A stretch of DNA of 64,000 nt, taken from the NCBI GenBank assembly GCA_014773175.1, contig VXCM01000805.1, forward strand, positions 18,508 to 82,507, in the 5' to 3' direction. The notes below the pieces were generated by a model. It ran no database searches. It was not told the origin of the DNA and worked only from the letters and a program-made list of their open reading frames with translations. Of this stretch, positions 10,458 through 25,578 are shown in pieces. The translations under genes and the position numbers were made by a program. Source of the stretch: Lucifuga dentata. Taxonomy: Eukaryota > Chordata > Actinopteri > Ophidiiformes > Bythitidae. The first letter of the stretch is position 1. Every line of letters starts with the position of its first letter.

Positions 10458-13400
10458 TTAAAATCAGGAGGATCAACATTCTCCACATACTATAGTCATA
10501 CATGAACCACTGGATTTATGTAGCACCACACCCAAATTCACAGCTGGGGATACAAACTGTCTGGAATGAATTAATGGCAGAAACTTGTATTGGTGGAAAC
10601 ATCACTTCTAATAGTTCTCAACAAGTAGATGTTGAACTATACGTGACTGCCTGTATTAGAATTTGGCAAGGAAAATATGATGTTTGCTCTCAAGTTAATA
10701 GTCACATTAAAAAAATGCTGACTGCTTTTTTTTACCTGTCACAAAAAAAAAAAAATAATAATAATAATAAAATAAAAACTTAAGATTTTGTTTTATTCCT
10801 CAATTTTAATGACAATGTTCTCTATCAAAGAACTAATACACTACAATTACATGAATGATTGACTAACTCATTATGATTTGCTTTGGGGTTTTTTTCTTTT
10901 AATATAATCAGCCAGGATAATTAAGAAGGTGCTGTGGTTCAGGTTGATGTCCATGTGAGCTGTCTGCGCCAAATAAATTTAGAACACAGTAAGTGTCCTC
11001 AAACAGCATCCTTCAGTCTGTCTGATGTTTTCTGCATTCATTCTGCCCCCCTCAAACACATGAAACAAATAAGTAGAGGTTATTAAACAAGCAGGTGCCT
11101 CATGTTGTCCTGATGGACTATTTCTGGCTTCGTCTGCCTCTTGAGCCACCCTTCATTGCAGCATTGCCTGCCACACTGATGAACCCATGGATTCATTTCA
11201 GAAAAACACTGACAAGTCAAATACTGGGACTAGCAGGCATCAATATCTGCAGTGGGTACAGCAGACTTGTGATTGAATGTTGTTTAAATGGTGGCCTGGC
11301 AGCATTTAAGCATGATAAATTTTTCATTAGCTGTAAGTCATAGCTCTTTTAGACTTGTGAGCAAGGCAGAGTGGGTCGTGCTAAGTGCTGCCTGTGTCCA
11401 CAGACTGTTGGCCTCGTACTTCTGCATTTGCTAGACAAGAAATCTGTTCTCCAAAGTCCACATTTTCATTTCAGCTCCCATGACACTTCAGCCCCCCTCC
11501 TATTCTGCAGTCATGGTAACGGAGCTGTGAAAGAACAAGCTGAGGAATATGAGACATAGGAGATGACAGACACATGGTCACATTGTGACAGAGACAGACG
11601 GAGTAAGTGTTGAGTGCTTTGACACCACAGACAGCCATTTCCCCATCCTAATATCCACCGTGCAAGCAATTTACGAAGGACAAGAAGCAGAAGTTATCTG
11701 AGACACAGTTGAGGGGAAAACAACAATGCCGCTGTTTGACTGGAATTCCAGTGCAGAAAGAGTTGAAGACATTACCCCTAAAAACATCTGTTTCAGCATT
11801 CAGGGATGTATCCATTTATTTTTGGCCCTGGAGTATCATTTTCTCAGCTGGTGCTGACATTCTTTCCTGTGTAAAAGGGATCAATGAGATAGCCCTCTGA
11901 CCTGACATTTTCAGTGTTTTAGCTGCGAGACCCATCTATTACTCTTTTTCTGCATTCAAGAGGACATACCCATATAGAGTAAAAATCAATGGGATAAGTG
12001 TTAGAAAAATGTTCCTACATTCTACAGTACATCCCACACACACGAAACCATAAATCCTTTTGGTAGTCATAAAATTTTTTGTTGTCGAATCAGCACAAAG
12101 TTTATTTCACTGTGTGGTCACAAAGGTTTTTGAACTTGTAAAGAAAGATAGTAAGACTACACAGATTTCCCCCCTTCCATATTCCGAGCTGTTTTCAGGC
12201 ATTGCGCTTAGTAGCAGACTGGAAGAGGTTGTTTTCTTGCGTGTGCAAATAGATACACAGCATGTCTGGCACACACATAATAAAACAGATCAATCCCAAA
12301 AGATATCATTTATCCCTAGGCACCAGCTCAGGCTCTCACTTCATACAAGACAGACACACATGCAGTGGCTGTGGCGACAAAATGCTCATGTACGCTGACT
12401 GCTGAAATCCACACAATAATTCACTCGCACAGTGTTAACACACATACCGAGAATACTGACAGGACAATCAGAAGTGTAAATGTGCATGCACACATATGTT
12501 TGCACCTGCAGATGCTTTCATGTTAAAAATACAGGCAGAGGGAGGGAGAAGGGGGCACTGAGGCCATAGAACACACAACAAAAAGCAAGCAGATAGCCTT
12601 GAGCTATGAACTCAGCTAAATAAATAAATAAGTGCAATCTCATTTTTAACCAGTAGCTTCACACCCCCTTCTTGGAGCCCAATCCTCCTCCAGCCCGTAT
12701 TCCTGATCAAGGCTTCATTCTGGAGAAGCACAAAGCCAGATTCCCTCTCTGCAGTTCTCCTTTCCATCCATCCCACCTATAGAGGGTCTCCAGAGAGATG
12801 GACCAAGTGCACTGCACTGAATATCTTCTCTTCTTTCTTTATCCCAGGATAAATTCTACCAGTACCAGAATAATCCAGGTCCTGACAATCAGCTCAGACT
12901 AGGGGCAGGGCTGTCACACCACTGTATGTTTTACATGAACCTGATGACTAATTCAGTTGGCTAGATTTCATATTCCATAGTTTATTCTGCTGGATTTTGA
13001 GGCTGGTACAATGATGCCAATTAAATGAAGGTACAAATTTAATGGAAGTGCCAGACTGAAGACCAGAGTGAAGTACAGCAGCACTCGAACGCCTCATTTA
13101 CTGTCTCAGTTCAGCCAGCAAAAACCCCACAAGCTGAGTGTAGCAACCTACTGATTCACTAACTCTGACTTGTAGCCAAATGTGTATTACTGTGTAAATA
13201 AGCAGAGATAAGTGGATGTGGGCATGTGGATTCTGTGAGTGGATGCTGTAAAGACACAACGGATCATGGCTGTTCTGGCATGTAAAACCCACACAGATGG
13301 ATGAACATCCTGCCCTGGGTCAGATAAACCGACCAGACATGACACATATCCCTTTGACAGAACACACACTCTGACCAGTCAAAGGAAAGGTGGGGGCAAA

Positions 13401-16400
13401 GAAGGATACCAATGGATACCAGTGGATACCAATTGAGACAGAAAAGGATTATAATGTGTCATTCATCGTTATAGACAAGAATGCATAGAGGGAGACCTTA
13501 GGCCTTAATTGTATGGATCATCAGACCAGGAGCTGGTGATCGTACATAGAGGGGCCCTATAAGTCTGCATGCACACACAGTTAAAGATATAGACCTGCTT
13601 AATACAATGAAATACCCACCAAAATGCATTAAAAAATACTCTGACACAGTCATATTCATGAATTTGCTACCAACAACAAAAATATCATTTTGCTAGCCAA
13701 GAAGAAGACAGAAAGGCATGATATAGAGACAAAGAGACGTTTACATTAAAGCTTGTACCTTTCAGTAAATGGGCATATCATAAAAACCATGGACAACAGC
13801 TGTTCCACTACAGTGTAACAATGACAAAAGGAATGGAACCTTGTGTACACCTGCTCCATCAACATCAAGATGAGACTAGAGACTCCAATTAATATCGAGG
13901 TGCAGTTACCATCAACATAACATGCATACACATACAATGTCCTGAAAGTGAAATCGCTGCTGAATCCTTCACTGTAGATCCTTCAGCTCCACACACTCAT
14001 TGATCCAATTACAGGTCAAAGGTCAGAAGACAGTCCCATCCTACCACAATATAGAGTAAGACCTCCCCCACTCGCTTCTCCCCATCCTCCCATCTCCTTC
14101 ATTCATTCATCCTCTTCCCTTCACACCCTTCTGCTCAGCTGTCATCTCTTACTTCGTCTCCTCTAAATGGCTATTGACTATGCTCACAGAGCTTTCATTC
14201 TTTGTCTGTCTCCATCACAAATGTGTCTGCCAATCACAAGCTTAAGTTCTTTGTGTATTCGCCACCCTGCTCTGACCAACCCTACACCTAAGAGAAATGC
14301 TCAGCTCTACTCCTGTAACAATGAGGGACTAGTATTCTTTTTATCCAAAAAACTCTTATTAATCTGCTCTTCTCTGGCATTCCATGTTGTGGAAACTAAA
14401 AGCATTGCTGTAGTTTTTCAACCAATCTATTCTTTGTTGTTGCCCTACTCTCACCCATTGCCCTCTCTCCTTGCTTTCTCTCCTACGCTCATCTACTGTT
14501 ACTCACTCTCTCTCCTACTCTCTCCTTAATTCTTTTCTTTTTCTTCCTTTCCACCACATGGTAAGTAACTAGCTCCTGCCCTGAGGGAGGCTCTCCCTTT
14601 TAACTCAGCAGACCTGGAGAGAAGAAAAATCTATTCCTTTCTCTGTGTTTCTTTCTGGTAACTACCTTGGGAAGTTGATCCTCAGTGTGGCAGTCACTGT
14701 GTTACTGTGTCACTGTGTCAACATATGGCTGGCTTTGTAGTTCATTGCATGATTGTATTATTTACCATTACTTATGTATTTTTGGTTAATTGCTTCTCGT
14801 GTTTATTAAATGCTTTATACTAAGCATTTACTATATTTCTACTTACAGAAAACAAGGTTAATATACTCATAATACTGACTTTGTTAGAGTAAAAAATATA
14901 GGATAAATAGTCAATAATCCAAGCCGTTATCAGAAAATCCCTTTAGTGCAGTCAACAAAAGGTAGAGACATGACAGAAACAGGGAGGAGAGGAGGAAGGG
15001 AACCATGGGTGCCAATGGAAAGATATGCTTAGATACATATGGTATATATACCCCCCATACAGATGAACACAACCACCACCCCACACAGACAAGGCCATGC
15101 CTCATTAATCCATCACTCCAACAAGCCCCCCCGTCATACCCTCCTTCCTCTCATCCACTATGCATTTGCTACTTGTCCTGCACAAGTGCCTCAGATTTAC
15201 TACCTCTCCCCACACCGGCAGAGGGTAAGTTGATATATGGTAAGCAGTGAAACAGAAAAAAAAAAAGAGGAAAGGTAAAAAGAAATGAGAACTGAGATTT
15301 CAGTACTGCATTCCCTCTGCACCTCTACTCCACCGATGAGTTTTGCTCTCCTGGCATCAGTCTAGCGGGAGCACAGAAACTCATCACTTCTCTGGGCAAC
15401 AGCAAAGGTAATTATGACTAATGAAGTGCAGAGTTTTATGGCCAAACATGAGCCTAACTGCATTTCGTGTCCATAATGGCATACACAGAGAGATACACTC
15501 CACTGCACCGGCATAAACATTGCCCAGACATAGAGTCAAGGTCACCTCAACAGATTAGAACAGCCTGTAAATGACTTCAATTAGACAAGTTGCTAATGAC
15601 TACCAGCTAATGACCGAGTCCTACAATGGCAGCTCTGTGACAGCGCAAAGAGAAAAGCTTGTGTATAACCTACACTCGTTTTCCTATTACAATAATTTGA
15701 ACAAAACATTTACATGAAATGTTCTCCAATGCCCACCTTGTCCACTGAGATTAAATGAGACTTTGCAAAAGAAACTAATATTCGGCTCAAGTGTAATCAA
15801 TCACTGAGCAGCTGAAACACAGTGGGATGATTCCAGTCTACACAATGAGAAAATGAAACACTGTGATCAGCCAAAAATCTAGTTGCAATAATTAAACACG
15901 AATAATGAGCTCCTACATAATTAACCAGCTCCCCACACTAAGCTCTTCTCTATTAGAGAGAATGAGAAACAAAGAGATAAGGGTGGAATAGGAAATATTG
16001 ACACAGCAGGTAGTGGAATCAAACTCATTGGCTTGGGGCCAAGGTGAAAAATTTTCCCAATCATGAATTGGGAGAGTGGATCTCATCAACAGTACAAGCT
16101 GATGGTTTATGGTCTCATGAGGCTGAGGTGGGCTGTCACAGGGCCAGCCTTGGTTCATTCACCCCCACCCTCTGCTCTCCATCATTTAAGCCAAGCTATT
16201 TAACAACCCATTATGCCATCTCATTACGTTTGACGTCAGAGAAGGATTTTGACCTAGAGGCTACAGCAGTACATGGGCAGTGAGGTCAGACAGAAGCTAA
16301 AGGTAATTAAAGAATCACAATCATCTCCTGCATCTGAAGAAAAACAAAACTAATTTGTCAAAGTGCACAAGTGGAAAGAGCATGTTTGTTTGATGAGACA

Positions 16401-19400
16401 GTGAAATGTTTAGATTTTCATCAGCAAGGCCGAATAAAATGTCCCTTCAGAATAAAAAAAAAAAAGAAAAGCTTAAATACATAGGGGAAAACGACCCTAT
16501 AATGAGACACTAACAGTCAATCCAGATAATAGTCAATCATGACATTGTTTGGGAGCTTTTTTATTGTAGTCATTTCTTTATGTTAGAATGCAAGCCTAAG
16601 TGATTCACAGTTTCAGGTTCTTGGATGCAGGTTGTTTCACTAATATCTTATCAGAGTTTTGGGTCTCAGCTGCACCCGAACTCAACTGAGAAAAATGTTT
16701 TCAGCAATTATGACTAAAGAGCATAACTCTGACTTATTATCTTTATAATTATGTGGCCAAGGTGTGATTGGAACTAAAATGATAAAGAAATATAGATGCA
16801 TCTTTTGAGTGAACTGTTCTGAGTGTTTTTGATGGAGGCACAGAAGATTCATCCTGCGCTCTTGTCCTCTACACTTCCTTCCTTGTTTACCTATTGAGGC
16901 CAAGGCAGGGCTGCTGTGCATGGATCAGTTGCTGGCCTCATAAAAGGAGCAGTAAAACTAACCACCAGCGGGAGGCTAAGCTACTCCAGTGTCACTCCGA
17001 CAACCCACAGCGATGCCGACACACTTCCTTTGCCAAGTTCTGCAGCTGAATCCTGACAAGGACAAAAATGTTTCTCAGCATGTCCATTGGGGGCCAAGTC
17101 TCACTCCATGGATGCAAGGCCTGGCCTTGAACAAGTTGAATAAATCATACAAGTATGACTGAGTGTGCAGAGCCAGAAAGCCTGAAGGAACAACAGAGTG
17201 AGTTCTGAGCTTCTTTCATATTATCAGACTGGCCGCCGCATGGCTGGGGGGAGCTGAGCCCTTCATAGCACAGGCTGTTGTGAGAGAAACACTGAATTAT
17301 GCATCTGAAGTAGGAGGGGAGAGTGGATGCTGGCTCCAACACCACCCCCTCCTCCTTTACCTCCTTTCCTATTCACTGACAGATGAGGGAAACTAGATGA
17401 AGTTTCACAGAAGGTCAGTGCTGCAGACTCAGAATTGATAGACACTTTGGGGCTTGTCCCTCTTTCCCCATTTTCTGCATCATTTCACAGAATTGGGGAA
17501 AATGCCAATCTCCACCCTCTTACTTGTGAGGGTGTCCTGTCACCTCTTGTGGAGATGTACACTTGATGACACACTGATGACTAATCTGGGCCTCTGAACC
17601 CAGCTGAGGATGGTTGTATGGGTTGCAACATTGATTCTCAGTGATGAGGACCATCGCCTGCCACACCTCCGATGAGCAATGGGGTCAGAAGGTCACCCCC
17701 TTAACTGCTGTTCCTCTGCAAAAATCAATTCCTTATTTGAACTTCATCCCCATCAGAGAGGGAATGAAACAGCACTGAAATGAAGACAGAAGACAGTCAC
17801 CTTTGTAAGATATGATTATGGATGTTCTCGTGTTTTTCGCCTGTTGTTGTGAAGGTATTTCAGTGGTTCAGCCACTCATTCATTTGTTGGCCCAGTGCTT
17901 TTCCTCCTCCTCATTTGAACTTCTTACTCCTTGTCTCTTGACAGTTCATTGCCAGGCTATTAGTTCTATTTCTGTCCATTGCCGCAAACTATACATTCTG
18001 CATATTACACATGTACAGATGAAGCCTACATGTGATACCACTGTTTTCAATACCATACAGTGAAAACCATATTACATTTCCAGATTTTTTTCCACAACAA
18101 TTTACCATGTACAGCTTCTTGACTATGTACAGAATAAAACCACCTCTAAAGCTTCCTGAATTATTGAGATAATAGAGTAACCTACTGGTATAGGTCGAAG
18201 ACATTGGTGATTTTTGAACTGCTCGGCGTGTTCTTTGCACTGTCTTTACCGATCACTGTTTATCAACCCAAGTGCCATACAAACCATGGTAAAAAACATA
18301 TTTCTGATGTCCTTCAATGCTACCCCTGTTTGTGGGAAGTGTGCCTCTGCCTAAATGAGGTTCACCAGAGGGTGATACAGATGAGGGAAGGTCCCTTAAT
18401 GGATCCTCCTGACTGCCATAGCCAGCCAAGGCCTGTGGCAGAAAACATCCTATTGTCAATTTAACTCCTGAACCAGAACAGCGGCTCTCATTCCCGGTCC
18501 TCTGGACTGCCTGTTTTTCTCTGATGGATGGCTGGCAGTCAGTGGTCAGCTCACCAAGGCTACTAGACACTGCACACATGCAATAAAAGCAACCAACGTT
18601 AGACAATCAAACCACCACTGTATAAAACCTGGTCCGAACTAGAGCAAGACACATTTTGATACAATTCACCAAAATTTAAGTAAAAAGTTTCACAACTTCA
18701 TTATCAAGGTGATCTTACACGTCATTTCTGAGCAAGATATCAGATATTTCCATATAAACCCATCCATTAGTATACAAAATATCAGTGGAAAAAGAGACTG
18801 AACATTCATTCATTCATTCATTTATTCTTACAATATGTATGTATACATAGGCGTTAACCTCCCATTTGAGATTATGCAAGGTCATATACAATAGCAGCGC
18901 TATACATTACATCACTTTGCCAAAGGAGTATTTATGAGCTTCTACAAGCTATGGCCAATCTGCAGAGACAAACAACTAAATGAGCGTATAAATATAGATG
19001 ACATGCTGCAGGCTTATGGCAGGAATATATGAGCCCCCCCAGGCTATTGGTCCCTTTTCATCCCCCACCTTGAGCGTTGATATTCATATATATATAAGAA
19101 ACAGAGATTTTGGGGGGGGGTAGAATTTATGATCTGGATAACCAGATGACAGCAGATCCATCTCTTGCATCCAAGAGATACAGTGTGTTGTAGGAACACT
19201 TAGCATTGCATTCTACTTTTCTTGCCTCATGTAGCTCATCTCTTGTCTGATACACAATAGTGACTAAGCCGCTGATGCATGGTATGCAGTTATCATGAAA
19301 GTATGTTCCATAATTTTCTGCATCTTGCCAGGTTGTAAATCATTTTCTATAGGTAGAGGTACGAAACATCAAATAGAGAATGTAAAATAGAGATAAATGT

Positions 19401-19408
19401 ACATGTAT

Positions 19409-19409
<1 letters not shown>

Positions 19410-19442
<33 letters not shown>
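19410..19442. repeat. (CA)n microsatellite
   Basis: Pure CA dinucleotide run of about 33 bases. Confidence 0.95.
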
Positions 19443-19446
<4 letters not shown>

Positions 19447-21762
19447 TCCATTCTTTTTCATACTGATGACATTCACCCACCTACTCTCCATCCCCTGTAA
19501 CCTGTAACAGATCATGTCTTGCTTATTGCTGGTGCCCTGATAACCCTGGTGCAGGGCTGTGTGTGAACCAGACCTGACATGTGGCAGAAAGTCTTGCTTG
19601 ATGAGGGTCGTTACCATTTCACAGTTCTGACCTTGACCTGACAGCTATTTGAAGTGCTGGCAGCTTGCGGAACAGCTCTGTGGCTCAGGTGAGAGGGGAG
19701 GAGTGAGTGGGTGGTAGGTTGGAGGGTTGAGGGGGATGAGATAGAGCACCAAGTCCTTACAGTATTGCTTGATGCATAACAAACTCCCATCATGGAGAGC
19801 ATAAACGCTCATACCTTTGGAATTCAAGCCATTTCACTGAATGAATCTGTTGGTGCTGTCCAGTATCTCATTCTGTTCACCTGCTTGTCTCTTTGCTCTG
19901 GTTTTGTCCATTAGATGTGTCAAAATATGATGTGGTTGTGTTCAATAATGCTTTCAGTGAACACAACTCCTCATAACCTTCCTGTAGCATTTCACTCCAT
20001 CTATCTCATCTCCTTTGTCCTCCAACCATGCCCCTCTCCACCTCAGAGGTAATAAGGGTTTTCTCCCACGCTGTCTCACATTATCTCGTGACTTGAAGTG
20101 TTGTGTCCTGCTAAAAGTTTACCAGTTCGTATCATTGAGAAATGACTGATGATACATTTTTCATGCGCGGCATTAAAAATTCAAAAGATCCATTCTCCTT
20201 CTTTATTCTGAGACTCAAGGAAAAAAAACAAGCTTCAATAATGGATGAAGAAAGGTTTGCTAAGAAAAGAGAGCCAGTGTGGTGCGATTGAGCTGAAGAG
20301 AAGACAGAAAGAGAAAGAGAGAGAGAGACTAGGAGGGAGAGAGAAGGGGGATGGAGAGGAAGATGGATGAATGTATATACTAGGAAAGATAGAGATGTAC
20401 TGCTGAGGAAAATGAAGCGCTGCTGACCACCTGGGTTTGATAAATAGGAAAGGGAAGAGATTGAAGGAGAGAAGAAGAAAGGAAGTCACCAGGTCTGACG
20501 TGTTAGTACATTGAAGGTGATCTGACCTGGTGTGGTGAGACATTTCTCAGCCTTTGTCCAGAGGTGTACACAGCTGGCTGCTCCTGGTACTCTGCTCTTA
20601 TTCAGTCACGCACAGCAAATGCAGCCTGGTCTGTCTCTGTCACTATGCCAAACATTCAGCACATGTACATACACACACACACCTTTTATCACCTCATTGC
20701 CACAGCACAGATATTTGTCAGAAAGAACATTCACTGTGCAAGACTCTGTTTTTCACAGGAAAACTAGTTGGAATTCCCAATTTTCAACATTCCTGAGGGC
20801 TATGAGCTATTGCAATAGCCTGTTAACATATTGAGGTTAGACACACTTCATTACACTTTGCCAGATGAGTGCAGGACTAAGCAAGCATAAAATATGTTTC
20901 ACAAGATTTCAATATTGAAAAAGCACATGTTTTCACAGACACTGATATCACGGATGCAAAATATGGTACGTCTCTCTTTCTTCATAATACACCAATACAA
21001 ACCATCACCATGGCTGGCATCCCTTCATGATTCAAAAGACACAATAATAGACCCACATATTAAAATGGTTGCAAAAAAGCCTGTGCAAAATACATCAAAA
21101 CAGTTTCAGGCACATATAAAATGTATGCCTGTGAAGATAAGTTTTATTGTATAATGTCCCTCTTGGAATCTGCCAACAATGTCACTGGGGTGACCAAGGC
21201 TTCTCTCAGGATGCCATCTAGTGGTACATCATGGGACATTACATCGTTTGCATGCTTTTTTCAAAGAAATCTGTGTCTGCAACATGTAGATATGAAACAA
21301 AATCCACAAACAAAACTGCTGGAAATAAGAGGTTTTTCAATTTTTAGCATGTACATACATTTATAGAAGACAAAAACTGTCACTTATTACTTTTTCTGTG
21401 TCAGCTGAAATATATAAATCATTAATGTAGACTTCTGAAGGTAGAGCATCTGTAAAGCAGGTCAGTGTGCAAACCATGCCTTTGCATAACAGGTGGAACA
21501 GTTTACACTGAGGCAAAATGCAAGGATTTCATAGTCTAATTCTTTCCCAAGAGGTACAGTACATAAGAATGGTCATTCTAAAACATGTCTGACCATAATC
21601 GTGTTGATACATGCGCAGCTACACTGCACACTGACAGGCACACACACAAACACTGCGAGGCTCATTAGTATGGGTCAGGGTGCTATCAGTCTAACGAGAA
21701 CAGTGTAAACATGGTCGATTACAGTAAGACAGCAGAGAGTCAGAGCTAAGAAAGCAGAGACA

Positions 21763-21887
21763 GGACAGCCTCCCATCCTGCCAAAAAAAAACAAAAAACA
21801 AAAAAAAACAACCCAGAAGGCAGTNGGACAGCCTCCCATCCTGCCAAAAAAAAACAAAAAACAAAAAAAAACAACCCAGAAGGCAGT
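21763..21887. repeat. 62-bp direct duplication around one N (likely assembly artefact)
   Basis: 21763-21824 and 21826-21887 are identical with N at 21825; the unit includes an A-rich low-complexity stretch. Confidence 0.9.
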
Positions 21888-22382
21888 GGAGAAGATAACA
21901 GATCCATCAACACATTCTACACTTACACATGTCATGATGTCAGCATCGCCTGGGCTCCATACTAATACTAATCTACAGCTTGCCAATGCCATGTGGGACA
22001 AAATGAGAGCTGAATCAAAATCAACCACACTTGTATGCTGACTGTCAACTAATGACAAGGATTTGCCAGGAGCTGTTAATCTGAAAGAGATGATAACGGG
22101 AGCATTTGTCAGTTCAGACTTTCAAAACACTGCAGATAATACTTTGAAACCATAGATGACCTCAACTTGGAGAGACACAAACACAAACACATTCCCACTC
22201 TATAATCAACACATTCCGCCACTGTTCAACAACTCTCCTCGTTGTGTTTATTTTGCTCCCTCTCCATCTTTCATTTGGGTGCTTTATCTTTTGTTTGCTT
22301 GCGGGTTTTTGTTCTCAGTGATTCAGGGAAGCAAAGTTTTGGCAGCAGCTCAGTTTGATCTGCGGTCATGGATGAAAAGAGC

Positions 22383-22384
<2 letters not shown>

Positions 22385-22414
<30 letters not shown>
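22385..22414. repeat. (GT)n microsatellite
   Basis: Pure GT run of about 30 bases, followed by a G homopolymer. Confidence 0.95.
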
Positions 22415-22421
<7 letters not shown>

Positions 22422-23399
22422 TTGGGGGGGGGACACAGGCATTTTGGAAAAGTAGAAACACTGGCATGTAATTACAATGAAAATACATGAATATGAGTCC
22501 TCCTGACAGCGAGGGAAAGTGCCAGTGTCACAATTGTGATGGTAAGCAGTCTGCAAGGGAGTGTTTGCATCACACAGTGAGGGTCATCGCAACAATAGAC
22601 AGGCCTGAGCTACAACTGGAAAATAAAAATTCCAGAAACTTCCTAACAATCTAACTGTTGTATATAGCTGTTAGTGGCACTCAGCAAGCTGCAAATGATT
22701 TCTCCTCACACCACAATGCCACAAGACAAATTTGATTTTCAGGGGAATGAAAGATAAACAAAGAACAGAGAACAACTTGCCAAAAACTGCAATGAGAGAA
22801 ATCGAAACAAAAGAAAAAGAAAAGAGAAGAGCTCATCCTCACTTGTTTGATCTTACCCTTTCATCATATGTTTGTTGGCAGGATTTCAGCATTTATTGTC
22901 GATGGATTTGGCAGTCAAAATGATTCTAAATTTCAAAATGTAATTTCTGATTGTAAATACTTTGTGTGTGTACAGCAATGAAGAAGTCTTGATGAGCAGA
23001 ACTTATGATGAAGTAAATCCAAATCAACAGATGTTCAAACCCACATCACCATCCACCGTCACAGAGCACAAATCCTGTTTTAAAAAGGGGTTTACACAGT
23101 GATAGCAAGAGATGACAACATGACACTGTTCACAGCATGAAAAAAGACTTTGAAAAAGTAACAAGTAGACAAGGAGGAAAACTTTGAAACACGTGATCAC
23201 CCAATTCCTAGAGAAGAAGAGGCGTGTGGGAAATACAGAAAGAGCAGCAGACTGAGGGAGAGACGAGAGGGAGGGGAGACGCTTATCAAGAGTGGCGCCA
23301 CTGAGGGTCTGCGTTTCAAACAGATCCGCAGTCCCAAATCACTAATCAGCAACCAGTCACAACTGTTATGCATATGTAAAAACAATCACTTACACAAGC

Positions 23400-23422
23400 A
23401 CACACACACACACACACACACA
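23400..23422. repeat. (AC)n microsatellite
   Basis: Short AC dinucleotide run. Confidence 0.9.
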
Positions 23423-25293
23423 GGCACGTATACACAGGACAGTGCCAGAAAACAACAACCTCCCAGTGAGCCATGCTTATCTCAACACACGCAGGCACTC
23501 TCACTTTGGCATTCACCCACTCTCTAGCACTCTAAAACACAACACAACCCTATACGCCCTCGCTAGCCAAGAGGATGTTAACTGGTTATCCTTCAACCCA
23601 AAATTCATGGAGCCAAATCTCTCTCTCATCCTCTACCAGTCATTCTTTCTCTTCAACTCTCACCGGCACGGTTCCATCCGCTGTCCCACCATTTCCTATA
23701 AATCTTCTTCTTCTGGCAAACGCCGGCCAATTCAATGTCAGTCCAGTCTCTCTCCATCCTTCTTATGCTCTGGCAGAGTTTCACTCCTATGCTATTTGTG
23801 CCATGTTTTCCTAAAACAATGCTGTCCAACCGAGCAAGTCCCAAGCAAATGTGACAGTAGTTTACTTGTTGGCGAAAACCACAGGGACCCTGACTGAGGA
23901 GGCATCCTGATGGAAAGGGTTTGTAGTTTTATAGCGGTGACAAATACATTACTTTACTTTTACAGAAACTGTCGCTAGCTATCATTGAGCAGGAGAACAG
24001 GACAGTTTTAAACACAGCATTGCCAGTTCCTATAAATCAAATCTTTATTCCTTTCTGCTATCTTTCTGTACAACACCAGGCTTAGTGAGGGTTATGATCT
24101 AGAGGGCACGCAACACCAGTAGCGTGTAGTGTGGCCTTTGTATCTGGGCCATGACTCACACTAGGATCAGATGATAGATTACAAGAGATTAGTGACATTA
24201 TAAATCATCTTCCAGAGCGTTTTGGCATTTTTTGTACAGTAGCAACATAAACTTACCATCTAGACAACATTAACATATTATACAGAGACGCTTCAACAAG
24301 ATACTCATATTATACCAAAGACTGCAATGCAACAAACATTTTTGGATAGCTTTGGCAAAATATTAACAAAGCAGTTTTATAAATTTCTTTGGAGACTGTT
24401 GTTTTCCTTAGTCTCTATCCCATAACCCCAGCTGCCTGCATCATGCCGTCTGCTGTAGCCTATACTGATCCTTGCTGGTCAGAAGAAGTACTACAGTACA
24501 GACAAAACATATTTTTGAGTAAAACTTGTTAGAGATTAGATAAGAGTTGCAAAAAATAATGATATTATAAGTAGAATAGCCTGATTTGGGNGAATGCCTT
24601 GAAATGTGTCTATTAGTGGTTTGAAATTATGATTCTCACAAGCCACGTACAGCACTAAATATGTTCAATTGCTTTTCCCACACCTGATTAGACAAATCAA
24701 GATGTGGGAGGCTCCAACTCTTCAGCAAGAGAATTTACCTGATTCACCTTTTTCAGGTGTGGGCAGAGAGACGTGCATGCGTATAAATGCAGTGCTGTGG
24801 CCCTGAGCATATAAATATTATGTCATCTTAAATCTGCTGCTTAAAAATAAAAACTGAGAGTTAAATAAATAAAGAAGCATCATACACACTGAGAAGTATT
24901 ATTCTAAACCACTTGTAGGCCTCTTTGGAAATGTGATGGGTTGTTTAGAGACAAACCATAACACAGAATCTGGGTGTTTATAAAACAGTGAGACAGCACC
25001 ATCTCCAGGCAAACGAGAGACAAGCACTTTTTATAATTTAGAAATATAGCTTATCAAATCAAGTTTACAGGTTAAAGTAATATTATATCAACAGATATAT
25101 TACACTTTGCCTTATCTTTAGGAAAATAAATTAATATACTGGCGGTAACTCAACATGCACGTTACACACCTGTAAACTTGGGTGTTCTGCATTCCAGTAC
25201 CACAGAACTGTAATACTCCCTTTAGGAAGTTTATACTGTTGGTGTTGATTTAATATTACATTATATGGTATTTTATTCACCAGGATAAAATAC

Positions 25294-25330
<37 letters not shown>

Positions 25331-25364
25331 CCTCAACAATATAAGCTAATGTGTTACACTAATN

Positions 25365-25398
<34 letters not shown>

Positions 25399-25431
25399 CC
25401 TCAACAATATAAGCTAATGTGTTACACTAAT
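25294..25431. repeat. (AAT)n microsatellite duplicated around one N
   Basis: An AAT run (11 units from 25294) plus about 37 bases of unique flank is repeated after the N at 25364 (10 units then the same flank to 25431). The true allele probably has one copy. Confidence 0.9.
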
Positions 25432-25578
25432 ACAACATTAAAGCGTTTCTAACTAAATGTAACGCTTGATTTCCTGGTTTTAAATAATCTCACAATTTAC
25501 ACTTTTGCTTTTTTTTTTTTTTTTTTTTTCATTTCCTGCGTAATAAGCTACTGCCGAGAGTGCGAATGTCAAGAAAAG

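Larger units (their letters stand above)
9760..25293. other. Intergenic, central reln-lhfpl3 interval; no gene recognised
   Basis: About 15.5 kb of non-coding sequence. It holds microsatellites (19410-19442, 22385-22414, 23400-23422), a GC-rich hairpin at 10424-10457, a one-N duplication at 21763-21887 and a one-N gap at 24591. Several blocks (10900-11560, 15390-15660, 16150-16320) are free of simple repeats, rich in TAAT-type homeodomain core sites and look like candidate conserved enhancers, but this needs a cross-species alignment. The longest open frame here (151 codons at 23442) has no recognisable protein character. Confidence 0.6.

Noticed and set aside
23442..23897. 151-codon plus-strand frame
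   Set aside because: No domain, signal or splice context, biased Ser/His/Pro composition, and it starts at a CA-rich repeat; chance is most likely.
24640..24830. Imperfect CCCACACCTGATT inverted repeats as a transposon
   Set aside because: Arms are short and mismatched and no boundaries or target duplication could be defined.
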